Source: an uncultured Neomegalonema sp.
Lineage (GTDB): Bacteria; Pseudomonadota; Alphaproteobacteria; Rhodobacterales; Rhodobacteraceae
Length of the DNA stretch: 35,313 bases
Direction of reading: 5' to 3'
Assembly (NCBI GenBank): GCA_937922185.1
Contig: CAKZUT010000025.1
Location: forward strand, 1 to 35,313
A program made the position numbers and the translations under genes. A model generated the notes under the pieces. It saw nothing but the letters and a program-made list of their open reading frames with translations, was not told the DNA's origin and did not search any database. Below, piece after piece: positions 17,427 through 24,733 of this stretch (within the stretch, counting starts at the first letter, position 1; the number at the start of each line of letters is the position of its first letter).

Positions 17427-18521
17427 TCAGTTTGCCGGGCGCTCCCATACGCTCATCGTATCCGGGCCAGTGGCCTGCACCGAGACCTGCCGGAAACGGG
17501 GCGCATCCGCAAGATGGTCGATGCCCATAGTATCGAGCGCACTCCGCGCGTCATGGCCCAGGGCCGTGCCCGCCGTGAACCATATGAGACGATCCACACG
17601 ATCCTCCCGGATTAGCGCGGCGGCGAGGGTCGCGCCCCCTTCGCAGAAGACCGAAGCATGGCCATGGGTCGCGGCGATGGCGAGAAGCGCGGTGGCGGTG
17701 GTATCCGGTGATGCCCGCGCCACGGTCGCCCCGGCGGCGCGCAGGGCGTCGGCGCGGCCCGGATGAGCGTCGGCATCCCCGACGATCAGGGCGTTGCCAT
17801 GGGCCAGCAGCCTTGCGGTCGGCGGCGTTCGCAAGGCGCGGTCGGCGATGATGGGGGCAGGGCTGGCCTCCGCCATCCCCGGCAGGCGCACATCGAGGCC
17901 GGGATCATCGGCCAGCACCGTGCCGATACCCACGAGGATCGCATCCGATTGCGCTCGCAGCAGATGCGTGCGGCGGCGGGCCTGGCCCCCCGTGATCCAT
18001 TGTGATTCGCCGCTGCGGGTCGCGATCTTTCCGTCGAGGGTACCGGCGAGTTTCAGGGTCACCGTCGGGCGACCCGTGGCCCGCATCCGCAAGTAAGGGG
18101 CCAGAAGCGCGCGGGCCTCCCGCTCGCCGGGGCCGATCACCACCTCGATTCCCGCGTCGCGCAGCATGGAAAAGCCCTTCCCGGCAACACGGGGGTCAGG
18201 GTCGGAAAACGGCGCGATGATGCGGACAATTCCCGCTTCGATCAGCGCGCTCGCGCAGGGGGGGGTGCCGCCATGATGGGCGCAGGGTTCCAGCGTGACA
18301 CAGGCCGTCGCCCCGCGCAGGGCCTGCGGCCCGTACCGCCGCGCCGCATCTGCCAGCGCCTGCGTCTCCGCATGGGGCCTGCCCCCTTCCGCCGTGCGCC
18401 CCCGGCCCAGCACCCGCCCGTCCCGCACGATGACGCAGCCCACCGAGGGATTCGTGCCCGTGCGCCCCAGCCCCCGGCGGGCCAGCGCAAGGGCCATGGC
18501 CATGCCCGCGTCAGGCGTCAT
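17427..18521 (-). CDS. ribD: Bifunctional pyrimidine deaminase/reductase RibD
   Basis: RibD deaminates then reduces the pyrimidine intermediate in riboflavin synthesis. From the ATG at 18521 ([20 protein letters not shown]) the protein is 364 residues. The zinc deaminase half shows [10 protein letters not shown] and [14 protein letters not shown], giving one His and two Cys ligands; the reductase half contains [19 protein letters not shown] and the nucleotide-binding [15 protein letters not shown]. It overlaps the nrdR stop by 11 bases; upstream starts in the same frame lie inside nrdR. The 3' neighbour is ribE after the 316-bp gap. Confidence 0.95.
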   Translation of the reverse strand: MTPDAGMAMALALARRGLGRTGTNPSVGCVIVRDGRVLGRGRTAEGGRPHAETQALADAARRYGPQALRGATACVTLEPCAHHGGTPPCASALIEAGIVRIIAPFSDPDPRVAGKGFSMLRDAGIEVVIGPGEREARALLAPYLRMRATGRPTVTLKLAGTLDGKIATRSGESQWITGGQARRRTHLLRAQSDAILVGIGTVLADDPGLDVRLPGMAEASPAPIIADRALRTPPTARLLAHGNALIVGDADAHPGRADALRAAGATVARASPDTTATALLAIAATHGHASVFCEGGATLAAALIREDRVDRLIWFTAGTALGHDARSALDTMGIDHLADAPRFRQVSVQATGPDTMSVWERPAN

Positions 18522-18993
18522 CCACCACGTCCGGCTCCCCCGGCGGGGGCCGCAACTCCTGTACGAAAGTCTCGAAATCGCTGGCTTCGGAGAAGTTGCG
18601 GTAGACGCTGGCAAAGCGCACATAGGCCACCGTATCGACCCCCGCGAGGGCGCGCATCACCGTCTCCCCGATCCGGTCGGAGGCAATTTCCGTCTCGCCC
18701 TGCGATTCAAGCTGACGGACAATGGCCGAGACCATCCGTTCGATGCGCTCCGGCTCGATGGTGCGCTTGCGGGTCGCCACATGGATCGAATGGGCCAGCT
18801 TTTCCCGCTCGAAGGGCACCCGCCGCCCGCTTTTCTTGAGAACGGTCAGCTCACGCAACTGCACCCGCTCGAAGGTCGTGAACCGCGCGCCGCAATCGGG
18901 ACAGAAGCGTCGTCGCCGGATCGCACTGTGATCCTCCGCAGGGCGGGAATCCTTCACCTGGCTGCTGGTGTCCCCGCAAAATGGACAGCGCAT
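18511..18993 (-). CDS. nrdR: Transcriptional repressor NrdR
   Basis: NrdR senses ATP/dATP and represses ribonucleotide reductase genes. From the ATG at 18993 it is 160 residues. The N-terminal zinc ribbon has Cys3, Cys6, Cys31 and Cys34 (MRCPFCGD and RRRFCPDCG), followed by [20 protein letters not shown] and the ATP-cone region [12 protein letters not shown] to [21 protein letters not shown] stretch lies just before the ATG. The head position in front of ribD is the common alphaproteobacterial order; no NrdR box is seen nearby, so its targets are elsewhere. Confidence 0.96.
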   Translation of the reverse strand: MRCPFCGDTSSQVKDSRPAEDHSAIRRRRFCPDCGARFTTFERVQLRELTVLKKSGRRVPFEREKLAHSIHVATRKRTIEPERIERMVSAIVRQLESQGETEIASDRIGETVMRALAGVDTVAYVRFASVYRNFSEASDFETFVQELRPPPGEPDVVDDA

Positions 18994-19094
18994 GTGCCCC
19001 TCCCCGTCCCGTTGTCGCGGCGAGGAGATGTACAGGATAACGCGCCCGTGCGAAAGCCGGGATCGACCGGTCGCGACAGTCCCGGCGGACGGTG

Positions 19095-19958
19095 CTATTC
19101 CAGCAGGGCGGCGACATAGGCGGGCAGGGCGAAGGCGGCCCTGTGAACCTCGGGCGTATAATAGCGCGTGGTCAGCCTCGCCGCCGCGAACCGCTCCGCC
19201 AGCACCTCCGCGCTGACCTTTCGCGCCTTGTCCGACATGGCTCCCCAGCCCAGCGCCATCGGCCCGCCCGCATAGCTCGGCACATGGGTCAGATAGCATC
19301 CCCGGTCGGGAAACAGCGTTTTGAACGCCCGCATCGTCCCGCGCAACTCGTCCGGCTGCATGAAGGGCACGCCGTTCTGCGTGACGAGGATGCCGTCCGG
19401 GGTCAGCAGCCGCGAGGCATGGCCATAGAAGCTGTCGGTGAACAGCACCTCCCCCGGCCCGATAGGATCGGTCGAATCCACGATGATGACATCGAAGGGC
19501 TGATGCCGCTCCGCCATGAAGGCCGCACCGTCCGCAATGACCAGATCAAGGCGCGGGTCATCGAAGACACCGTTCGACAGGGCGGGCAGGTATTCCTTCG
19601 AGAAATCCACCACCCCCGCATCGATCTCGACCATCGTGCAATGCTCGACCGATTCGTGGCGCAGGACTTCCCGCGCCATGCCGCCGTCGCCCCCGCCGAC
19701 GATCAGCACCCGCCGGGCCGCGCCATGGGCGAGGATCGGCACATGGGCCAGCATCTCGTGATACATGAACTCGTCGCCCTCGGTGGTCTGCACCACCCCG
19801 TCGAGGGTCAGGACGCGCCCGAATTTCGCATTCTCGAAGACGCGCAGCCGCTGATGGTCGGTCTCGCTGTCATAGAGCACCCGGTCCTCGCGCAATGCCT
19901 GCGCGTATTCATCGTGCAGCGTCTCGACGGTCCAGCCCCCGGCTCCCGGTATGCCCAC
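19095..19958 (-). CDS. speE: Spermidine synthase
   Basis: SpeE transfers the aminopropyl group of decarboxylated S-adenosylmethionine to putrescine. A GTG at 19958, two bases after the speD stop, gives 287 residues, the normal length, starting [20 protein letters not shown]; an in-frame upstream ATG at 20087 lies inside speD. Signatures: [20 protein letters not shown] (the family DG-x-Q-x-T, DE-x-x-YHE), the SAM-binding [33 protein letters not shown] with the catalytic Asp, and a Tyr/Trp-rich C-terminal part. Together with speD, which makes the substrate, it forms a two-gene spermidine operon. Confidence 0.94.
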   Translation of the reverse strand: MGIPGAGGWTVETLHDEYAQALREDRVLYDSETDHQRLRVFENAKFGRVLTLDGVVQTTEGDEFMYHEMLAHVPILAHGAARRVLIVGGGDGGMAREVLRHESVEHCTMVEIDAGVVDFSKEYLPALSNGVFDDPRLDLVIADGAAFMAERHQPFDVIIVDSTDPIGPGEVLFTDSFYGHASRLLTPDGILVTQNGVPFMQPDELRGTMRAFKTLFPDRGCYLTHVPSYAGGPMALGWGAMSDKARKVSAEVLAERFAAARLTTRYYTPEVHRAAFALPAYVAALLE

Positions 19959-19959
19959 C

Positions 19960-20454
19960 TCAGACGATCCCGTCGCCGCGCAGCAGCTCCTTCGTGCGGA
20001 CCTCCTCCGCATTGAAGGCTTCGCGCAGGATTTCAACGGCCTTCCAGGGCTGCGCGTCGCCGCACATGAACACGTCGAACGCGCCATAGCCCGCCTCGGG
20101 CCACGTATGCACGCTGATATGGCTCTCGGCCAGCACGGCCACCCCGCTTACGCCCTGCGGCTGAAACTTGTGCAGGTGGATATGCAGCAAGGTGGCCTCG
20201 CAGGCCGCCACGCATCGGCGAAAGGCCGCCTCCACCGTCTCGATGCAATCCAGCCCCGTGCCGCCGATCACCTCGATGATGAGATGCGTTCCGGCATAGA
20301 CCTTGCCCTCGCGGCGGATGAAATGATCGTCGCGGTTATCGTCCAGCAGACGATTTTCCAGCGTCACCACGTTGTCGTGGCTCGTGAATTCTTCCGTTCG
20401 GGCGGGGCCTGTCTCCAGGTCCATCCCCGATTGGAAGAGGTGTTGCGTCGCCAT
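19960..20454 (-). CDS. speD: S-adenosylmethionine decarboxylase proenzyme
   Basis: SpeD makes decarboxylated S-adenosylmethionine for SpeE. The 164-residue proenzyme self-cleaves between Glu110 and Ser111 (VLAESHISVHTWPE); Ser111 becomes the pyruvoyl group. His116 and Cys131 (in DVFMCGD) match the catalytic residues of the small prokaryotic type. This form has an N-terminal extension of about 45 residues before the conserved core (GTHLIIEVIGG), as in several alphaproteobacteria. The ATG at 20454 begins MATQHLFQSGMDLE; the frame is open further upstream but crosses into other genes. It is directly followed by speE. Confidence 0.94.
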   Translation of the reverse strand: MATQHLFQSGMDLETGPARTEEFTSHDNVVTLENRLLDDNRDDHFIRREGKVYAGTHLIIEVIGGTGLDCIETVEAAFRRCVAACEATLLHIHLHKFQPQGVSGVAVLAESHISVHTWPEAGYGAFDVFMCGDAQPWKAVEILREAFNAEEVRTKELLRGDGIV

Positions 20455-20530
20455 GGGCGCGACCCTCCCCAACCAGCAGATGTCAACCATGCGTCGGGAT
20501 CGACGCGCGTACCGGGCGCACTTAGAAACT

Positions 20531-20578
20531 CGAAGCGCGCGTTGCAATAGCAAAATCGCCGAATTGCATTGCGCTTCG
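20531..20578 (-). terminator. Strong hairpin after the EamA transporter gene
   Basis: CGAAGCGC (20531-20538) pairs with GCGCTTCG (20571-20578), and the inner TTGCAAT (20542-20548) with ATTGCA (20563-20568), leaving an AT-rich loop. It begins one base after the stop of the EamA gene on the minus strand and is followed by a short T-rich stretch (GTTTCTAA), upstream of speD. Confidence 0.5.
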
Positions 20579-20579
20579 G

Positions 20580-21497
20580 TTACCGTCGCCGCAGCCGCGC
20601 CTCGCGCCATGCGATAAAGACGCTCGCCCCCACGATCACCGCCGCCCCGGCCAGCGTCGGCCCGTCGATCCCCTCGCGGAAAAAGATCCACCCGGCGGCG
20701 GCGATGAACAGCAGGCGCAGGAAGGCGAAGGGCGCCAGAAACCCCGCATCGGCCAGCGAATACGACCGCACATCCGCGATCATCCGCCCCGAGGAGGCCA
20801 GCACCAGCAAGGCCACCAGACCCCATGCCGCCACCGGCACGGGCACCCATGTGGCCAGCGCCGGGATCACCAGCGCCACCGAGGCCACCACGGCGGAGGA
20901 CAGCATGATGCTCGCCGCCCCGTCCGCCTGCGAGACCGGCCTCGTGATGAGCAGGGCCAGCGCGAACAGCAGCGCGCTGCACACTGCCAGCACCGTCGCC
21001 GGATCGAGCGGCACGATACCGGGGCGCAGGATGATGAGCGCGCCCAGAAATGCCGCCCCCACCGCGCCCCAGCGTCTCGGCCCGACCGCCTCCCCCGCGA
21101 ACAGGGCGGCAAAGACCGTCGCGAAGACCGGAGCGAGGAAAAACAGCGTCGTCGCCGTGGCCAGCGGCAGATGAGACAGCGCATAGAACCCGCTCGTGGT
21201 CGCCAGCGCGAACAGCAGGCCCCGGATCAGATGCAGCCAGGGCCGGGTAAAGCGCACCGGCATCTTCTCGTGCCGTGCCGCCGCGCGCAGGAAGACGGGG
21301 GCCAGCAGCACGATCCCGAAGGCCGAGCGCAGAAAGGCCATCTGCACGGCGGGCATCGTATCGCCCAGCATCCGCACGGCCACGCTCATGGCCGTAGCCG
21401 CGATGCAGGAGGCGACCATCCACATCGCCCCGGCCCGGTTATCGCGGTCGCTGGACCCGGCGGCGCGGCGCAGGCCGATATCGGGAAAGACGGGCAT
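20580..21497 (-). CDS. EamA-family (DMT) transporter
   Basis: The 305-residue protein has about ten hydrophobic helices in two EamA repeats, for example MVASCIAATAMSVAVRML, then LLFALATTSGFYALSHLP, and in the second half AWGLVALLVLASSGRMIADV and FLAPFAFLRLLFIAAAGWIF. These inner-membrane exporters handle amino acids, metabolites or drugs; the substrate cannot be told. An ATG at 21425 (MWMVAS) would drop 24 residues that lie before the first helix and is an alternative start. It lies upstream of speD on the same strand but is separated from it by a hairpin, so it is probably not in the same operon. Confidence 0.8.
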   Translation of the reverse strand: MPVFPDIGLRRAAGSSDRDNRAGAMWMVASCIAATAMSVAVRMLGDTMPAVQMAFLRSAFGIVLLAPVFLRAAARHEKMPVRFTRPWLHLIRGLLFALATTSGFYALSHLPLATATTLFFLAPVFATVFAALFAGEAVGPRRWGAVGAAFLGALIILRPGIVPLDPATVLAVCSALLFALALLITRPVSQADGAASIMLSSAVVASVALVIPALATWVPVPVAAWGLVALLVLASSGRMIADVRSYSLADAGFLAPFAFLRLLFIAAAGWIFFREGIDGPTLAGAAVIVGASVFIAWREARLRRR

Positions 21498-21651
21498 GGG
21501 TTATCGGTCCGGCGGGAAGGTCAGCCCCGACCTTGCCCCGTCCTCCCGTCGGCCCGCAAGCGCCGATTGCACCGCCCGCCATGCGGGCAGGCCGACCCCC
21601 CTCCCGTCCGAAGGGGACGACAGGCATATGAGGCCCGATTGTCGGGGGTGG

Positions 21652-22329
21652 TCAGGAAGTGTCGATTTTCCGGGCGTCGCCATAGGCCATTTCCGCCAGA
21701 CAGGCGCATTCGTAGAGTATGGCGTCGATCTCGCGCTTTCCGCGCACGGACTGACCGGGCGCGCGGCCCGGACGCATGGGCCGTATCCTGCGCGTCATCC
21801 GCGCCGTCGCGCGTGCCAGCCGCCGGGCCTGCGCGTCCAGATCATTGAGCGCCCCGGTCAGGGCCTTCATCCGGTCACGAAGCCGCCGGTCGGATACCGG
21901 ATCATCCGGCTGCGGGTGCCGGGGTCGCCCGCCGCCCGTGGCATCGCGCTCATCCACCCCGTCGAGAAAGCGCAGGCGCGGCCCGCATCCGGGGGCACTC
22001 TTGCGTTTCGGATCGACATCAATGCGCGGATCGAACAGCCTGAAGGCGGATACCCCTGTGCGCTGTCCTTTTTTCCGGGGCACGGATTTACCCGCGCGGG
22101 ACCGTCTCGCCCCGACCGGCACGGGGGTCGCCGCATCCGTCTTCAGCATCACCACGGCGATCAGACGCCGCGTTGCCGCCTCCGCCGGACGCAGAACCGC
22201 CGCCACGGCCCGATGCACATGACGCGGAACGGTCCCGGCCATACCGCCGCCCCCGATCATCACCGCCACAGCCCCCAGAATACGCAGCAGCGCCATCCGG
22301 TTCAGGTTGATCGCGAGGGTCCAGTCCAT
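21652..22329 (-). CDS. Conserved hypothetical basic protein
   Basis: From the ATG at 22329, 18 codons into a longer open frame, the protein is 225 residues and begins MDWTLAINLNRMALLRILGA. I recall proteins with this start, with the PRHVHRAVAAVLRPAEAATR segment and with a DDP...R...AL..AL.DL.AQA stretch in many alphaproteobacteria, mostly without an assigned function. A single hydrophobic segment sits at about residues 11-30. The C-terminal half is rich in Arg and ends with an ILYECACLAEMAYGD helix. A CGGAGA ribosome site precedes the ATG. It is not obviously part of an operon, and no domain of known activity is visible. Confidence 0.7.
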   Translation of the reverse strand: MDWTLAINLNRMALLRILGAVAVMIGGGGMAGTVPRHVHRAVAAVLRPAEAATRRLIAVVMLKTDAATPVPVGARRSRAGKSVPRKKGQRTGVSAFRLFDPRIDVDPKRKSAPGCGPRLRFLDGVDERDATGGGRPRHPQPDDPVSDRRLRDRMKALTGALNDLDAQARRLARATARMTRRIRPMRPGRAPGQSVRGKREIDAILYECACLAEMAYGDARKIDTS

Positions 22330-22537
22330 GTCGTCTCCGATAAAAACAAAACATGAACATACAGAACGGAAAATTTCCATCCTGTCAACCGCGCGCTGCT
22401 TCCGCGCCCGCAGACGTCATAGGCCAGTCGCTCCCTGAAACACCTCCCCCGTCTCCGCGTCTCGCATCCGGGCGACGGGCAGCGGCACAGAGCCACTCCC
22501 GATCCGGTCGGGTCATCCTGAGCGGGAGTGATTGCCA

Positions 22538-22559
22538 TGACAGGGATGTGACAGGGATG
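22538..22559 (+). repeat. Two tandem 11-bp repeats upstream of the TPR gene
   Basis: TGACAGGGATG occurs twice back to back at 22538-22548 and 22549-22559, about 115 bp before the TPR gene's ATG. One copy per helical turn places both on the same DNA face, as in some regulator sites; a regulator is not known. Confidence 0.55.
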
Positions 22560-22609
22560 CCGGAACCTGTGTATTCCCCCGCCCGGCTTTGCACTGCATG
22601 GTCGTAATT

Positions 22610-22621
22610 CCGCCATGGCGG
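22610..22621. promoter_or_regulatory. 12-bp perfect palindrome, possible operator
   Basis: CCGCCATGGCGG at 22610-22621 is its own reverse complement and lies 53 bp before the TPR gene's ATG in a non-coding stretch. In GC-rich DNA such a palindrome can occur by chance, so the call is tentative. Confidence 0.3.
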
Positions 22622-22673
22622 TGATAATAAAGGGCCAGGCGAGACTGAGTTGACCGTTCGGGAGTGTGTTGTC

Positions 22674-23495
22674 ATGAGAACTTGGATTGCAGCGGCGGTC
22701 TTCGCCCTCGGGTCCGGCGCGGCGTCAGCTCAGGTATCGACGCATATCGAGCAATGTCAGGCCGAGAACGCGACCATCGACCAGCTCATCGTGCATTGCA
22801 CCGCCGCGATCAAAAGCGGCAGGATGACACCGATGCAGGAGGCACGGGCCTTCCTCAACCGGGGCGTCGCCTTCTTCGAGCGCGAGCAATATTCGCTGGC
22901 CCTGCGCGATTACGGCCTCGCCGCCGCGCGCGATCCCCGCCTGCCCACGATCTATGCCAACCGCGCCAATACCTATGTGCGGATGGGCAACCCCGCACAG
23001 GCCGTGCAGGATTATGACCGCGCCCTGTCGCTGCAACCCAATGACACGCAATCCATGATCGGCAAGGGCGCAGCCCTGATTCAGTTGTCGCGCAACCGGG
23101 AGGCGGCACAGGCTTACGGTCAGGCCATTCGGATCGACCCGGAAGACGCCAATGCATGGTTCAACCGGGCCATCGCCTATATGCGCCTGAACGATCCTGC
23201 CTCGGCCATCAGTGATCTCAACCGTGTCGTCGCCCTCGCCCCCGAGGATGCCGAAGCCTATGTCAGCCGCTCCAGGGCGCAGCAGGCAAACGGCGATCTG
23301 AACGCCGCCTATCAGGATCTGACCCGCGCCATCGAGATCGACCCGGCCTATTCCTTCGCATGGTATCGCCGGGGCCGCATCCTCCATGATGACGGGCGAG
23401 AGGAACAGGCGCGCAACGATCTCGCCAGGGCCTACCAGCTCGGCCTCGATGATCCCTGGCTCGCCGAATACATCGCCACCCTCAGCCGGCGCTGA
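22674..23495 (+). CDS. Exported tetratricopeptide-repeat protein
   Basis: The 273-residue precursor has a clear signal peptide, MRTWIAAAVFALGSGAASAQ, with cleavage likely after Ala19. After a short segment with two cysteines (EQCQAENATIDQLIVHCTAA) come at least five TPR units, for example ARAFLNRGVAFFEREQYSLA, PTIYANRANTYVRMGNPAQA, AEAYVSRSRAQQANGDLNAA and SFAWYRRGRILHDDGREEQA. TPRs bind other proteins, so a periplasmic scaffold role is likely; no enzyme domain is present. The ATG at 22674 was preferred over an upstream TTG because of the signal peptide and a GGGAG ribosome site. It converges on the mrp operon. Confidence 0.85.
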   Translation: MRTWIAAAVFALGSGAASAQVSTHIEQCQAENATIDQLIVHCTAAIKSGRMTPMQEARAFLNRGVAFFEREQYSLALRDYGLAAARDPRLPTIYANRANTYVRMGNPAQAVQDYDRALSLQPNDTQSMIGKGAALIQLSRNREAAQAYGQAIRIDPEDANAWFNRAIAYMRLNDPASAISDLNRVVALAPEDAEAYVSRSRAQQANGDLNAAYQDLTRAIEIDPAYSFAWYRRGRILHDDGREEQARNDLARAYQLGLDDPWLAEYIATLSRR

Positions 23496-23517
23496 GACAG
23501 GTCAGGGCAGGTTTTTC

Positions 23518-23880
23518 CTACGACGCCGGCGGCTCATCATAGACCGCCCAGCCATGCTCCCCCGATGCGGGGGGCAGATTGTCCTCCGTTTCATCCGCGA
23601 TGATATGCACCTTCGCGATGAAATTGGCCGAGATGGGCGCGGTCAGCAGCAGGAACAGGACGATCAGGATTTCCCGGAACGAGAAATCCCCCTTCACCAG
23701 CAGGAAATACAGCATCGACGCGATCAGCACGCCGCCGACCCCCAGCGTCGTGGCCTTGGTCGGCGCATGCATCCGCTGCATCGTGTCATGCAGCCGCACC
23801 AGCCCCAGCGAGCCGACCAGCGCGAACACGCTGCCCCCGATCAGGAAGACCGAGACGATGAGTTCCGCGAGGAAGGTCAT
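23518..23880 (-). CDS. mrpG: Mrp/Pha cation:proton antiporter subunit G
   Basis: The 120-residue protein from the ATG at 23880 (MTFLAELIVSVFLIGGSVFA) has three membrane helices and the MrpG signature GLVRLHDTMQRMHAPTKATT, with a short hydrophilic C-terminal tail. It is an accessory subunit of the multi-protein Na+(K+)/H+ antiporter. An AGGAGG ribosome site lies 9 bases before the ATG, immediately next to the end of a 66-bp palindromic element. The 91-bp gap to mrpF is unlike the other junctions in this operon, which overlap or nearly touch. The frame is open back to 23961 through the element, but that extension is not family-like. Confidence 0.93.
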   Translation of the reverse strand: MTFLAELIVSVFLIGGSVFALVGSLGLVRLHDTMQRMHAPTKATTLGVGGVLIASMLYFLLVKGDFSFREILIVLFLLLTAPISANFIAKVHIIADETEDNLPPASGEHGWAVYDEPPAS

Positions 23881-23894
23881 GCCCTGTCCCTCCT

Positions 23895-23960
23895 TGTCAT
23901 TCCCGCGCACGCGGGAATCTCTCGCCGCCCGACCCGAGTCCCGCCTGCGCGGGAATGACA
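23895..23960. repeat. 66-bp palindromic element between mrpF and mrpG
   Basis: The element has 14-bp perfect terminal inverted repeats, TGTCATTCCCGCGC (23895-23908) and GCGCGGGAATGACA (23947-23960), and each end also folds on itself (CCCGCGcacGCGGG and CCCGCctgcGCGGG). The ATTCCCGC core resembles dispersed palindromic repeats known from many proteobacterial genomes. It fills most of the mrpF-mrpG gap. No coding capacity. Confidence 0.7.
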
Positions 23961-23971
23961 TTGAAAACGTG

Positions 23972-24241
23972 TCATTCGATGATGTCCCCCCGCAGGATGA
24001 ACCGGCAATAGGCCACCGTCGAGACGAACCCGACCAGCGCGATCAGCAGCGCGGCCTCGAAATACACATGACTGCCCTTCCAGATGCCATAGAGCAGGAT
24101 CATCGCGATCACATTGATGACCATCGTATCGAGCGCGAGGATGCGATCCGCACTCCCCGGCCCCTTCACGATCCGCCACAGCGTCACGAGCAGGCCCAGC
24201 CCGAAGCAGAAGAACGCGAAGATCAGCGCCACCGTCAGCAT
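23972..24241 (-). CDS. mrpF: Mrp/Pha cation:proton antiporter subunit F
   Basis: The 89-residue protein has three membrane helices: ALIFAFFCFGLGLLVTLWRI, then MVINVIAMILLYGI and AALLIALVGFVSTVAYCRFI, with the conserved GPGSADRILALDTM loop between the first and second. It is a small MrpF subunit of the antiporter. The ATG at 24241 overlaps the mrpE stop (24235) by 7 bases; the longer open frame upstream is inside mrpE and mrpD. The following gap is occupied by a palindromic element before mrpG. Confidence 0.93.
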   Translation of the reverse strand: MLTVALIFAFFCFGLGLLVTLWRIVKGPGSADRILALDTMVINVIAMILLYGIWKGSHVYFEAALLIALVGFVSTVAYCRFILRGDIIE

Positions 24242-24729
24242 GGGAAAATCTCCTTCAACCGGGTCTCGTAGCGGCTCTTGATCTCGTCGCGCACCGCATC
24301 GGGGTCGTCCGTATGCAGGCAATGCACGAGGATATTGCTCGCATCCGCCGACAGCATGGCCGAGATCGTGCCGGGGGTCATCGTGATCGTGCCCGCCAGC
24401 ATGGTGATCGCCTCCGGCGATTCCAGATCGATGGGGATATCCACCCAATGCGAACGGATATCCTCGGGTTTGACGAACAGGATGACCCTCGCCACCTCGA
24501 TATTGGCCAGGACGATATCCCAGATGACCATCAGCACATAGGTCGCCATCTTCCACGGGCTTTGCAGCTTGGGGCGTTCGGGCCAGTACGGCGCGGTGAT
24601 GAAGGGCAGCACGATAGCCAGAAACCCGCCGAGCAGCAGATGCCCGACCGTCACCGCATTGACCAGCCCGAACCAGATCAGCAGCAGCGTCAGGCTCAGC
24701 ATCGGATGGGGGAAAAGGCGTCTCAGCAT
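24235..24729 (-). CDS. mrpE: Mrp/Pha cation:proton antiporter subunit E
   Basis: From the ATG at 24729 the protein is 164 residues: two N-terminal hydrophobic segments (LSLTLLLIWFGLVNAVTVGH) and a cytoplasmic domain with VWDIVLANIEVARVIL-type residues and TMLAGTITMTPGTISAMLSA, the MrpE signature. It starts 4 bases after the mrpD stop, so the two are likely coupled. An upstream ATG at 24783 lies inside mrpD and is rejected. Confidence 0.93.
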   Translation of the reverse strand: MLRRLFPHPMLSLTLLLIWFGLVNAVTVGHLLLGGFLAIVLPFITAPYWPERPKLQSPWKMATYVLMVIWDIVLANIEVARVILFVKPEDIRSHWVDIPIDLESPEAITMLAGTITMTPGTISAMLSADASNILVHCLHTDDPDAVRDEIKSRYETRLKEIFPC

Positions 24730-24733
24730 CGGA

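Noticed and set aside
21498-21651. Hairpins in the gap between the EamA gene and the hypothetical gene as a terminator
   Set aside because: GCCCGC/GCGGGC (21574-21588) and AAGGTC/GACCTT (21517-21534) are clear but short, with no T-run after them; I do not claim a function.
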